DNA of 64,000 bases from Aegilops tauschii subsp. strangulata (GCF_002575655.3 NC_053039.3:215531622-215595621); one strand, 5' to 3'; shown: positions 46,466 through 58,322, numbered from the stretch's first letter. Notes: generated by a model from the letters alone, not told the origin. Made by a program: numbers and translations.

Positions 46466-47512
46466 TGAAAGTGCTAGTTATCGACTAGAGGGGGTGAATA
46501 GGAGAATTTTATGAAAGTTTTCAAGACAAGCAACGTCTTCGAAGACAAGCAAGCAAACAACACCTACACAGTATGCAGCGAAAGATAAACTACACTAGCT
46601 TTGCCATAGTCAAATAGTCATAACAGATTAAACACGAAGACAAATAGAGGTACAACAAGTCGGAATTGGAAGATAATATGAAGCCAAATATGCTAACAGA
46701 GAGAATGTCTTCACACAGTGAGGTCAAACAGAGCAGGCAAGCAATGACTTCACGAAGCTAAACTGTAAGTAAAGGGTAAAGTGATAGAACCAGTTGCTTG
46801 ACAAAGACAAGGATTTGATAGACTAGTTCCAGTTGCTGTGACAACTATACGTCTGGTTAGGGAGGCTGAGATTAAACACAGAAGACCACGTCTTCACCTT
46901 ATTCCCCTTGAGCTAAGGACACTTAGTCCTCGCCCAATCACTCTGGTAAGTCTTCAAGTTAGACTTCCAAACCTTCACAGACTTCGTTCACCGGCGATCC
47001 ACAATGACTCTTGGATCCTCAGAACGCGATGGCTAACCGACTGGAAGATCACAATCTTCAAGTGTAATAAGTCTTCAGATCACGCAGACATAAAGACTTC
47101 AGTGATGCAAAACACTCTTTGGGCTTTGGGTGTTTTGGGTTTTGTCCTCGCAAGGATTCTCTCTCAAAGGCTTCGAAGGTGGGTTGCTCTCAAATGACAA
47201 AAGCCGTGCAATAACTCTGAGCAGCCACCAATTTATGGTGTAGGGGGTGGGCTATTTATAGCCCGGAGGCAACCCGACATGATATGTCCCAAATGACCCT
47301 GGGTCACTAAGGAACCGACATGCGTCCAACAGTTGGATTTCAAACACACGCGGCTACTTGACTTGGGCTACAAGTAAAAGCTGACTCATCCGACTTTGGA
47401 TAAGGTTTTCTCTCATTGTCTTCACTCAAAGACATAGGATTTGGGTTGAGCATCACATCAGTTTTCTGATTTTGTTCACTTAGACCCCACTTGACAGTCC
47501 GGTGGTTCCTAT
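46466..47512 (-). mobile_element. Solo LTR (minus), second half, split by the CACTA element
   Basis: On the minus strand it runs from the CACTA junction at 47512 to GCACTTTCA at 46466. It includes the TATA-like GGGCTATAAATAGCCC near 47250. It aligns along its length with 15416-16454. GAGAA at 46461-46465 is the target duplication whose partner is at 13162-13166. Confidence 0.8.
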
Positions 47513-47740
47513 CACTACAAAAAAATACACTTCCGTGATGATACGTGTTTGTCACAGTAGGTCACGTTTTCTGTCATGCATGTACATCCATGACAAATTT
47601 ATGACAGAATCAAGATAGTCATGCCTGTGCTGTCGTAGAAGTGTTCCATGACATTACCAAAATTATCATCACGGAAGAGTCCATTTCCATGATGATAAAT
47701 CGCGCGTCATAGAAGTGCTTTCGTCAAGGGTGACCGACAC
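47513..47740. other. CACTA left terminal region
   Basis: CACTACAAAAAAATACACTT, then CCGTGATGATA and many TGTCAT/ATGACA words in both orientations. It mirrors 12700-12871. The flanking bases on the left (TAT) and on the right of the other end (TAG) are near-identical but not a perfect 3-base duplication. The homologous LTR elsewhere reads CCTATGACTC across the site. Confidence 0.8.
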
Positions 47741-47939
47741 GTGGCATCCACTGTAACGGAATACCGTTAAGCTATCGGTTTGGTTTTGGATCCGATAACC
47801 CGTTAACAGCCCGGACCAAAGGGGATTTTCCATGTGTAAAATCATCATTGGTTGTAGGAAACACGTGTCAGCTCCGCGTTGGCATAGGTGTCACTCATCC
47901 AATGGGCGAGATGCGCCTATGATATGTTAACACGTGGAC

Positions 47940-48880
47940 CGGCCCAAAAGTGGCCCATAAAGTTTAAATGGGCCGGCCCAACTAAAGGCCCACAAGATTT
48001 TGCGGACTATAATGGGTTAGCCTAGCTAAAGGCCCACAAGATTTTTGCGGGCCATAATGGGCCGGCCCAGGTAAAGGCCCACAAGATTTTTGCGGGCCAT
48101 AATGGGCCGGCCCAGGTGAAGGCCCACAAGATTTTTGTGGACCATAATGGGTCGGCCCAGCTAAAGGCCCACGAGATTTCGCCGACATTAATGGGCCGGC
48201 CCAGCTATAGGCCCACAAGATTTTGAGGACCCTAGTAGGCCGGCCCATTAACTGGCTGCCACGTTCCGGGCCTAATAATGGCCCATATGAGATCCGGCCC
48301 GTTAAAAGCCTACCACGTTCTGGGCCAAATTACGGCCCAGATCAGGTCCGGCCCTTTAAGAGGCTTTGGGCTAAATTATGGCCCATATCAGATTCGGCCC
48401 GTCAACTGGACGCTATGCTTTTGGGCCCACTTGCTAAAGGCCCATTTAGTAATTCGACCTGATATTAGTTTCGCCCTGTTAAGGGCCCGTTTAACATTTC
48501 GGCCCTATATTAATTTCGGCCTGTTAAAAGCCCGTCATATAGTTGGGCCTAACTATGGCCCGGTTTGCATCCGGCCTGTTCGCAGCCAATAATCTGATTG
48601 GGCCAAACAAGGACCGAGACAATTTTGGCCTGTTATAAGCCCATGATTTGATTGGCACATTCATGGGTCGGGGTCTATTTCGGCCTGCTGCCAGCCCGTG
48701 AGCTGTTCGGCACGTTTCAGGCCCAACCTACTTTTCAGCCTCCTAAAGGCCCATTGAGTTTTCTTGGGAAAATAGGGCCGGCGGTTTACTCGGCCTATTA
48801 AAGGCCTGAATCTACTAGTGGGCCAGTTTACATTTAGGCCTGTTAACGGACCAAGATGACGGGGCCCATGATGCGGATCA
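47940..48880. repeat. CACTA left subterminal array of GGCCCA repeats
   Basis: About five close copies of a unit of roughly 50 bases (GGCCCACAAGATTTTTGCGG then CATAATGGGCCGGCCCAG) lie at 47980-48245. Looser copies built on GGCCCGTTAA, GGCCTGTTA and AGGCCCAT continue to 48870. They are adjacent to a CACTA terminus, as expected for subterminal repeats. The unit length and sequence decay argue against a CRISPR array. Confidence 0.8.
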
Positions 48881-49158
48881 TACATGGTGATTTGCATGAC
48901 GGCCGTTTGGCCGGTTTACTGCGAAGACAGGATATATATACAGTAAAATAACTGCAGCATCGTGAATAAGAAAAAAACCTAAACTAAGCAATAAAGAAAT
49001 TACGGCATATTACATCCACTGGGCATCAAAGTTCGCCACTATGATAATAAAGCACAAGCAGACAGCAGATTACATACACTGGGCATCAAAGATCGCCACC
49101 AGTGCAACTAAACACGCCGACAAAATAATATACAAAACCGACAACACTTCAATAGAGT
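48881..49158. other. 3' flank of the CACTA-borne gene
   Basis: AT-rich with two copies of a unit ATTACATCCACTGGGCATCAAAG / ATTACATACACTGGGCATC (49010, 49070). It probably holds the 3' untranslated part of the minus-strand gene that ends at 49159. Confidence 0.4.
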
Positions 49159-51730
49159 TCAAGAAAGGTTAGCCCTGCTCGGGAGCTGCAGCGCAAGCAG
49201 CTGAGCAAGCTGGTGAGACTGCACTTGTTTGACACTTATATCCTCCTCACTCTGAAAGATAAACAAGCAGACAGATGGCAGGTTTTGCACATATAAGTAT
49301 CAGTGCTGACAATTCATCACATTTCTTACTGACGAATAAAGTGACACAATTTAAAATAGCATTAACACAATATGGTATTGTTCAGGTCAAGACATGGCAG
49401 GAAATGACATTGTGAAGGAGTTGGCAGCTTCACTACACCACTGGATTACAGATCAAGAACTCATAAGTATCAATGGTTAGTGCGCTGTCAATTTATCCCA
49501 TTTCAGATTGGCAAAATAAGATCACTTGCTCTGTATAGTTTAATTTACATGGTATGAAGAAGGAACTTGGTCGTACAACTGAAAACTTAAATTGAGAAGG
49601 ACAAACTTTTGTTTATGAACTGGAGTACATAATAAACTTTAAACACGCAATTTGATGCAAACACCAAAAATAAACAGCTGTTGCAGTCATGCCTAACCAA
49701 ATATACACAACAAAGTTTGAAGGCTTGAGAAGGACAAACTTACATTATTGGTGAAGGCAGGCTCTATAAAGCCCTTGGCCATGCTGATGGGGGGGGGGGG
49801 GAATTCAAGAAGTTTACCACAGAATCTTCTTCATAAGCATTGCCTTTATTCTACATTTTGTTAAGAGTAAATATAGATGTGACAATATAAGAAAAAATGG
49901 AGAATATTTAAGATAAGATGAATAGTGATGCTACATAACCAAGTAGCTATAAATGTAAGTACGACGATACAAGCAAAAGGTACAGCCAAGAGCAATGCAG
50001 AGCTAAACTTCTTCAGTACTATCGGTGTTATCCAACCTTATGGTAAGAGTAAATATAGATCTTAAGTGTAGAAAATGGAGGGCAAAGGAAAATAAGTTGC
50101 AGAGTGATGGTACATGAACAACTACCTGTCAATATAAGTACATTGATAAAGGACAACAGGTACTTATAAGAACAATGCAGAGCTAAAAAAATTCATTGGC
50201 ATTGGATATATTCTACACTAATGTAACCATTCATACAGATCAGATAATTTGGAGCGAACAATTGATAAGCAAGCTATCATGCATACTGCTGTCACATAAT
50301 GAACCAGGTATGTATGCAAGTACAGTGATACAGGACAACAGGTACTAACAAGAGCAAAGTAGCGGGCAGCATATTTGCGATATCCTGTCGTTCTTTTCAA
50401 ACCGGAATTCTTTTTCGAGCAGATTTCCTGCAAAAAAGATCCGTAAGGCACATGCGGAAAAGTAGAAGTTCAAATTTTCATGCGATATCATAGACAGTAC
50501 CTCATCCTCGGAACGAGACCAGTGCATAACAAGGTTTTTCCATTCAATGTCTTCTAAATTTAGCACAGGAGACTTCACCAGAAATTCGTTTATAGACTTG
50601 CCATCAAAGTGTGATTTCCTCAGGTAACACCAATAATGCTGCAATGCTTCCTTGAAAAGCGCAAGCAAGCTTTGCTCGTCATGACTATCCAGATTGACCC
50701 TCGCCTACTTACAACAATGTAATGTAAATCATTGATGTGTTCAATCAGCAGAAAAACAGGAAAATAATCACCATGAGTAATAGCACTTACACGTAACTGG
50801 GACAGGAAGATGTGAAAATGGTGTTTGTCTTCACTATAATCTTCCAATGATGGGAATATATTCACGTAGTCCCTAACAACATTGAAAGCATTGTCTTTTA
50901 AACTGGGAATAACTGGAATGGGGTTCCAATCTGCAGGAATTGGCCGTCTCTGCAGTTGGGATAGGTCTTCGGCCGATGGACTTGCTGTACTTTTTGCTGG
51001 AGTGGGATTTTTCTGTGGTACGGCTGGTGCTATGGCAATTGAAATCGGCATACCTTTTGCTGGAGTGCAGGTCCTGTGTGGTGGGGCTAGTGGTGTGGCT
51101 AGTGAAGTATGGGTACAGTCTGCTGGAGTCGGTCCTACGTTTTGTGTCACTGGTTGTACAACCAATATAAGTGGGGTGCTGTCTGATTTCTCCGGCACAA
51201 CCACGTTTTTCAAGGACTTTGCCGGTGCTCCTTCAGGTTCGGCAATCACCCTCTTCCTTTTTGATGTCTGATGCACAAGAACAACATTTGAATGGAAAAA
51301 CATGGTATGATGATAGATGGAATATGTATTGATAATGGATGGGCATGGCATCTCGACATATATGATGAGTAAACTAAGCAGATGGCGGTGCAACAAAGTA
51401 GAAGAAATGCAAGACAACATATGCAAGATACGCACAATCAATAAAACCTTGCCAAATTAGAGCAGGCACCTTGATGGGTGAACATGACAGGCCATCTGCC
51501 TTTGACTCCTCAAGGTTAGAATAGTCATTAGGATCATATTCTGAACAAGAATCTACAGGTGGGGAGCGTATGAGTTTCATTGCATCCAGAATGGCACTCG
51601 ATGCCTTGGTGCCAATTTTGTAAGTCATTGCAGTGTTCCACAATATTCTTCTAATGCGCGGATTTAGATATTCACTGTAATTACGTATAATATCTGAGAA
51701 CCATGAAAACATAAATAGTTGTGAGATTAT
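49159..51730 (-). CDS. Multi-exon gene of unknown function carried by the CACTA element
   Basis: I do not recognise a catalytic domain. Minus-strand coding blocks with splice signals are visible. One lies at about 51712-51470 and includes A-I-L-D-A-M-K-L-I. A second lies at about 51270-50770: a Pro/Thr/Ala-rich part with T-P-A-K/T-P-A-D repeats, then P-S-L-E-D-Y-S-E-D-K-H-H. A third lies at about 50690-50400 and includes Y-W-C-Y-L-R-K-S-H-F-D and F-F-A-G-N-L-L-E-K-E. A short exon at about 49783-49745 ends at a GTAAGT donor. The last exon, 49251-49159, starts after TTTCAG and ends S-R-A-N-L-S-stop. It is not a clear TNP2-type transposase. It may be a CACTA accessory gene. Exact exon borders are uncertain. 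Confidence 0.5.
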
Positions 51731-52289
51731 CTTTGTAATGCAGAGGATATTCTAATATAGGGGCGCCCCTGTAAACACTTGTGTGCTATCACTGGATTTT
51801 GATGAGAGAGCTCAAGTACACAAAAAAATAGGCTCCATAAGTAAGGATAGTTGGCAGATGATAGGTTCAAAATATACTGTATAGAGAGTTTATTGCCAAA
51901 CCATGATAACAAGAGCACACAACAACTAGGCAGATCATAGTGTACATAAAGGGGTACACCATAACCACGATATATAAATCGGGAAAGTGGAACTGGCTTG
52001 AAAATATGGTGTTGTATTACCGCTAGTAATTGAAAGCCTATCGATCAAGTACATGCCAGCTCTATCAGCTGTTGACTGCAGATGTCCCTGCTCCCCTTCC
52101 TGACAAGGAACATACTGTACGTACTAAATACAGAATAACAAAAGAGGAACATGTTAAAGAACAGAAGAGGAAGCATATTCTTGAGGTTCCGCTTAATTGC
52201 ATACAATGTTGGTTGCCCACTCATGATGAGTCACAGCGCCCAAAGAAATGCAATTCCATGCTGTCTCTCTATATGTGGCAATTTTGAAC

Positions 52290-52415
52290 AGGAGTCATTA
52301 GGATCATATTCTGAACAAGAGTCAACAGGTGGGGAGCTTATGAGTTTCATTGCATCCAGAATGGCACTCAATGCCTTGGTGCCAATTTTGTAAGTCATTG
52401 CAGTGTTTAGCTTCA
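52290..52415 (-). repeat. Duplicated exon piece of the CACTA-borne gene
   Basis: About 120 bases (GTCATTAGGATCATATTCTG to GTAAGTCATTGCAGTGTT) nearly repeat 51527-51640, including the codons for A-I-L-D-A-M-K-L-I. The repeat is in the same orientation, about 770 bases away, and lacks the neighbouring coding parts. Confidence 0.75.
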
Positions 52416-52833
52416 AGAGTGGACTGCTGCTAGTGCGACACAAAGCAGCTACACAGATCATATTGTAGATATAACGGGAAAACCGTAAGCATCAGAGTAA
52501 AATCAGCAAAGTGGAACTTGCTGGAATATATGTGCTAGTATTGCCGGTACGGCTAGAAAGGCTTCGAATACCAGCTCTCTTCAAATGAAGGTGCGGTACT
52601 CTTAATATCAGTGTAACTCTCAAAGGCGACACAACTCCTCACATTTCCTTGCTATTCTTATAGGATTCAAGTGGGCAGGCCACTACAAATCCTATTCCCA
52701 TGTTTACAAAATCCTACGAATCAAAGAGGCCCGAAGAGTTCAAAGTGTCCATACCAACTGACCGTATAGACCTCTACACTGCAAATGTCCCTGCTCATCT
52801 TCACTACAAGGAACATACTGTACTACAATCATA

Positions 52834-52992
52834 CTCCCTCCGTTCCAAAATATAAGTCTTGGTAGAGATTTCCACTATGGATCACATACAGATGTATCCA
52901 GATACATTTTAGAGTGTAGATTCACTCATTTTGCTCCATATGTAGTCCATGGTGGAATCTATACAACGACTTGTATTTAGGAACGGAGAGAG
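52834..52992. mobile_element. Stowaway-type MITE (159 bp)
   Basis: TA-flanked (52832-52833, 52993-52994). CTCCCTCCGTTCCAAAATAT at the left and the near complement AGGAACGGAGAGAG at the right. The body is largely palindromic (CACATACAGATG, GATACATTTTAGAGTG). It lies within the CACTA element. Confidence 0.9.
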
Positions 52993-53339
52993 TACTTATT
53001 AAAGAAGAACGGAAGAGGAACATGCTAAAGAAGAGCAAGCAGATTTTGGATAATAAAATGTTCGTTGCGCAGTGCCCACACATGATGAACCAGAGCGCAT
53101 TAAGAAAGCAACTCCTTGTTGTCTCTCTATATGTGGTGCACGTGCTTTTTTGAAAGTAAAGTAGGAACATTAGCTGACCAATTAAATGTTATCTGTTTTA
53201 GTAATATCAGCATCATATCAGATTCGTTCTTGAGCAACAAGTTTGGAATTATGAGTGGCACGTTGTTTAGCTTGATGGATTCAGGAGCAGTGCTAAGCAG
53301 GTACAATGATGGTACTGAATATAAAGGCATGTTTGCATT

Positions 53340-54610
53340 TGGGTCAGTCGACCATTTCAGGCGGTTGGATGAAGATCCTACGTCTCCTAACCCTTCTTCT
53401 CCCTTGTCTCTGATTCTTCCCATAAAGAAAACCGCACGGGCCACCGGCCGGACCATCGGCCCCCACCGCCTGTGTTCCTCCGCCACCCCCACCCCACCCC
53501 CGCCCCCACCCGCGTCGAGTTTTCTTTGTTCGGCGAGGCCCCACCACTGCCCCCCACAACCAAAGTCCCCACCCGAGCCCCTTCGTTCGCACTGGCGAAC
53601 TCCGGCGAGCTCTGAAAAATCGACTGACCCAATTTTGAAATTTAGTCTACTGTGATTTAACTAGTGTGGAATATAAAAGGGGAAAACCATAAGCATTGGG
53701 AGTATAGTGTTGAGCGTGCCATGGCAGATCTAAAGGTGCAAACCGGACAAAGGCAACTTCTCAACCAATGTTTGCTCTCAACTAGCAAGTAAGTGATGGA
53801 CAAGAAATCAGAGTAAAGTAGTGGCGATCTATTTTCTTGCTACGATAAATAAGTTGAGCAGATACGAAAGAGTACCGCCTCTGGTGCGGCGCCGTGTATG
53901 CATCTGCTCAGAATTTGACGGTGCTACGGTAGCGATAGCTGTCGGCGGCGTGGAAGCATATCTAGGAGGGTAGACGGTGGCGGTGGGACGCGGTGGACGA
54001 GACGGTCGTAGGAGCGGCGCCGGCAATGTGGACGACGGCGGGGATGAAACGAGAGGACGGGATGCAAGGATCCCGGTCCGAAGCCGTGGATGAGAGAGGT
54101 CGATCTCTTTTAATGGACGGCGGCGTCGGGGTATCAGCTCCGGCATGGTGGAGGAGGACGGCGGTGGATGGGGTGGCGGACGGAGGAGGCTGGGGTGGAG
54201 AGGGTGTTTTGGCGCCCACGGAGTATGAATGGGGAAATGGAGGTGGAGAGGAAGGGGGAACCATGTCTTCAGGGCGCGCTTGTCTCAAATGTGAGGAAAT
54301 TTACATACTTAGCCCCCGTTTCAAATTTCCTACATCACAGCAATATTAGTCGGTTGGGGATAGGATGGTAATCTCACATACACCGAATATTTGCCGACGA
54401 GAGTTTGTTTTTGGCGCCCACCGTGTATGAATCGGGGAGGGAGTCGATTTCGGCCGAGGACACACTGTGTTTTGGCGCCCACCGTGTATGAATCCGGGTG
54501 AGAGGCGGTTATGTCACGTTTGAGTGAAATTACAAACCTACCCCTATTGAAACCTATAGAAATCGAGCAGATAGGCTTTGCGTGGCAGGGATAGGCACTA
54601 GTAATTTCCA
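53340..54610. other. GC-rich region with three GGCGCCCAC repeats; no confident gene
   Basis: 53400-53620 is C-rich and could be an upstream exon or leader of the minus-strand gene at 49-51.7 kb, but no join is evident. The phrase TTTTGGCGCCCAC followed by G(T)GTATGAAT occurs three times (about 54208, 54409, 54468), each followed by a different spacer. The frames at 53829-54349 have biased composition and no domains. Confidence 0.4.
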
Positions 54611-55379
54611 TCTTGCAGATTTTGGTTTCGGGCGGTTACTGCGACTTTCCCCGCTTCGTTCAAATTTTGCAGAGTGCACGTTTACCGTGCCAACTCAATT
54701 CGAATCCCGTTTGTATTCTATTTTTTCGGGCGGGATCCATTTTCAATTGGAATAAAATTCTATATACATCATTTTTTATATATACTTTCAAAAGCACAAC
54801 AAAGAATTCTGCTCCTTTATATGTATAATATGATTTACAAATACAATGATCTCAAAATCATAGGGTTGAATTCAAAAAATTAAACCAAATTCTGTTCTAC
54901 TAAAATGTATGGATCAGTAATATCTACATATTAAATAACATAGATGCGCGTGAATTCATATGAGTATGCATGTTTGATAGATCAATTTTGGTTCGAGTAT
55001 GGATTACATGTATCATCATCTCAAATTGAAATATTTGAATCCCTTTTATGTTCACTCCTTTCACGCCCATCTCTCTTGCATGCATGCTCCTTCATGTAGC
55101 TATCACTCTCTTTTCTCCAGCTCACCCGCACGCTCACTTCATGTTTCTCCTATCCTCGCAAACATGGTCTCTCGACGTCTCCCTTGAGAAGTGTCACACT
55201 CTCCCTATCATTATACATTACACGGTTTTCATTATCTCTCACGTCTCTACCGTTCTCTCGTATCACTAGGTACCTAAGCTTTATTTTTCACCGCCACACA
55301 CATAGTCTGCACTCGTCTTTCACTTTGTCTTTCTCTCTATGGGATTCTCTCACACACCCTATATGTCTCTAGATATGAA

Positions 55380-55394
55380 TCATACCACTAAAAT

Positions 55395-55433
<39 letters not shown>

Positions 55434-55895
55434 GTAGACACAACATTTGTTGCGGTCTCCTTTTCGTCTCCATCCCAGACTGACATTATTCATTTGTTTA
55501 CCGATCAGACAAACTCCCCGCCCCCTCTCTCTCTCACACACACACAACTCCTGCTTCCACTCCCCTTCCCGACTACCGTCTCTCTCTCACACACACAAAA
55601 CTCTCGCTTTCGCACCCCGACTCGTATTTCTCTCACAAACATTTATCGACTAGCCTCTAGATAGGTTTATACACCCGCACACTCGTGCTTCCACTATCGC
55701 ATACATGTCTCTCTCCCGCTCCTTGTATCTATGTAGATTTTTCTTCCCTTCTTGAGACACGCCCTCTCGATCATGCACACACACACTACTGCCTCATTTT
55801 AAGCTGATACCTCTCGCACACACACTCTTTATGTCTTTGTCACACATGCACTCCGTCCTCCTCCTCTCTCCCTCTCTCTCTCTCTCACATGGGCT
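55380..55895. repeat. (CT)n microsatellite and CT/CA-rich low-complexity DNA
   Basis: 55398-55431 is a clean CT repeat. To 55890 the DNA is rich in CTCTCTCTCACACACAC stretches. Reading frames here are not credible. The region from 54620 to 55380 is AT-rich with no gene. Confidence 0.85.
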
Positions 55896-55906
55896 TTTTG
55901 CAACAA

Positions 55907-56344
55907 CTAGCAAGATGCCCATGCGTTGCACGGAACATGAAGATGCATCTGTATGAGTTGTTTATCTTGTGGGAGAAAAGGATGAACAAGGGAAGGCCTT
56001 ATTTGCAAGTGTGGAGAGGGGTGTGGGTATCTTTTTGCAAAATTGCCATAGTTTCCTTCCTATCCGTCAGATATAGATCGGACGGCCTATATTGCAGGAT
56101 GGCAGGCACACGATCATCACCGACTATGCTTTTTATAAGAGTAGGGATAAAAAATAGAGTTGGTGATGATGGTGGGCCTGCCATCCTGCAATATAGGCCG
56201 TCCGATTTATATCTGACGGATAGGAACGAAACTATGGCAATTTACCCGCACTCCTCTCCACATTTGCAGATAAGGCCTTCCCTCGTTCATCCTTTTCTCC
56301 CACAAGATCTTGATGTTCCGTGCAATGCACGGGCATCTTGCTAG
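55907..56344. mobile_element. 438-bp foldback element with long near-perfect arms
   Basis: It begins CTAGCAAGATGCCCATGCG and ends CGGGCATCTTGCTAG. The arms are about 200 bases and close to 90 percent alike by eye. An additional block of about 22 bases at 55951-55972 occurs only in the left arm. The centre is about 30 unpaired bases near 56130. Each end also carries the GTGCGTTGCACGG-type hairpin seen near Helitron 3' ends and at 3424-3455. It may be a MITE or two Helitron-type ends head to head. If transcribed it would form a long hairpin RNA. Confidence 0.85.
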
Positions 56345-57085
56345 TAAGAGTAGAAATTAGACATATACCACTTCTCGAATCTTGAAACCAACAACATTCC
56401 TCCCTTATCTCATCAAAACCGCCAAAGGAATATATTTTGAGTGAAACATAACATTTTTTTAGTGATATACGTATTTCAAAACTAGACTTTTTTCTACCAA
56501 ATCGGTGAATATGATTGATCTATTCAGATCGTGTGGCAGCGCATTGTCACATTGCTAGTAGTTATTATAATTTTTTGGACACCAGACAAACGTTGGAGTA
56601 CATATACGAAGAGAAGAGGCGCACGCACGCAGTCGGTCTCTCGCTGTCTCGCACACACGAGTGTTACGTAAAGGCAACGTTAACAAATAAACCCTAAAAC
56701 CCTAGGTGCACGATTGCTGCATTCGCGGGTACCGGGTACGTGGTGGAGCGCACCTTTGTAGGAATAGTCAGCTCGCGTGATAATTTGATCCGTAGGAGTT
56801 GATGGTCAGGACCACAGGTGAACGACTTGGAGGCGGTGGCTCGCCAGTTGCCACAGATCGAGTAGCCACGTTTAAAATATCATTTTTTTAGGGGGGTTAA
56901 GAGTTCCGATTTTCAATGGCGCGTTATAAGTACTAAGTAGTTTTTAGAACGATTGGTATGGAGCGAAAATGGAATTCATAGTACTACGTACCTCCTTGGC
57001 GTATAGTTGTATGGGTTTATGTTGCGAGATGTTGAACCTGGTAGTTCTAGGGCAAATACTATGGTTTAAATTTAGATGTTGGTTT
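56345..57085. other. No gene seen; one half of a 25-bp direct repeat
   Basis: AGGACCACAGGTGAACGACT plus TGGAG occurs at 56809-56833 and again at 57103-57127. The DNA between has no clear gene. Confidence 0.5.
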
Positions 57086-57274
57086 TCAGTAATGAAAATC
57101 GGAAGGACCACAGGTGAACGACTTGGAGATGTTCAAACTGTTGAACATGCGTAGGAAGCGAGCAAGGCATGCTTTCACCGTCACGGATCCACGTGTGTAG
57201 ATGACGAAGAACTCATCGCCGGTGATGGCTCTAACCTGGTACTCAGAGGCGACCATGGAGATTTGGGAGGCCAT
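57086..57274 (-). pseudogene. Short N-terminal gene fragment, possibly 3'-5' exonuclease-like family
   Basis: The ATG at 57272-57274 has good context (ATCCATGGCC). The 62-codon frame reads M-A-S-Q-I-S-M-V-A-S-E-Y-Q-V-R-A-I-T-G-D and then V-I-Y-T-R-G-S-V. From memory this resembles the start of grass RNase D/Werner-like exonuclease proteins, but the catalytic DED motifs lie beyond the truncation. Treat the family call as tentative. The frame ends at 57086, next to the duplicated 25-base word. Confidence 0.3.
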
Positions 57275-58027
57275 GGATTTTGAAGGAGGGTTAGGAGAAG
57301 TTGAACTGGTGTACTGTGAAAGGACGGGACGACTGGGAGCAAACTGTTGTAAGGTACTGTACTAGTAGAAGACGGGGACGAGTAGGGCGTGCGAACGGCG
57401 TGGGGTTGCTGGCTTGCCCGGTGGATAAACGGCTGCAAGCCCCCAAAGAGTTCTCGAGAACTATTCGGGACCCACTAGATGTCATGTCTACTAGACCCAT
57501 ATCCTAGGCCTGACGGTATAGCTTCTGCCTGTTCGCACGCCATGCCGGCGCGTGCGTAACTTCACTTAATTCCATCAACCGTCACGCCTCCCACGACCTT
57601 CGCCTCCCTCGCGCGGTCGCGCCCTTTGAGACTTCGACCGGCTATAAATGAGCAATTTTTTTGCCTACTCCGCATGCATGATACTCCCTCTGGTCCTTTT
57701 TACTTCCGTCAACCGTTTGCAAAGTGTTTGATCAAATTTATACTAAAAATATCAATATCTACAATACTGATTATAATGAGTATAAGAACTACTATTAGAT
57801 GAGTTAGATGAGTTAAAGATTCTAATCATGAACTAACCCTGAAGTAACTCTAGCGAAAGAGGTGTTTGGATGACAGGGTTAGATGGAGCGCGGATACAAC
57901 GAGGTGCCTTCATGGGCGGTGCGCGAGGGAGGGAGGGAGGGAGAGGACGAGAAGCTTCGAGGAAGTGGGGAGGGATCTGCTGTGGGGAGAGCGAGAGAAA
58001 AATGTGTTTTTAGTGTCCCGAGAAGAA
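57275..58027. other. Region upstream of duplication copy 2
   Basis: TATAAAT at about 57643 and a Stowaway-like left end ACTCCCTCTGGTCCTTTTTA at about 57682 whose right end is missing. From 57900 to 58010 there is a G/A-rich stretch (GAGGGAGGGAGGGAGGGAGAGG). No gene is supported. By the tandem-duplication model this sequence should also lie immediately left of position 1. Confidence 0.5.
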
Positions 58028-58030
58028 CTA

Positions 58031-58322
58031 CTCCCTCCGTCTAGGTGTGTAAGTCACCTTACGAAAACCAAATAATCTCAAAACACTTAGGCACCGTACA
58101 TTAACTCCCTCCTCGTTTCTTGTTTTGTGACATATCAACCAATAAGAGATGTGAGCCGTGCATGCGTTCAATGACTTGAGACTGCCAAACATGACATGCA
58201 GTGGTTAGTTCATTGCATGCAATGCTATTAATTAGCAAAAAGACATTAAGTTTTCTCGTTTTCCTCTCCGCCTTGGTCGCGGTGCACAACGTAAGATGAC
58301 TTACACACCTAGACGGAGGGAG
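58031..58322. mobile_element. Stowaway-type MITE (copy 2)
   Basis: 292-bp partner of the element at 4-295, flanked by TA at 58029-58030 and 58323-58324. The left terminal repeat here is the regular CTCCCTCCGTC, which shows that the CTTCG at position 9 of copy 1 is the derived state. Confidence 0.9.

Noticed and set aside
47940..48880. Evenly repeated units resembling a CRISPR array
   Set aside because: The units decay along the array, the spacers are not unique sequences of constant length, and the setting is a plant CACTA subterminus.
53127..53655. Overlapping frames in the C-rich block
   Set aside because: Proline- or glycine-rich in every frame, as expected from a poly-C-rich stretch. 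No splice join to the neighbouring gene could be shown.
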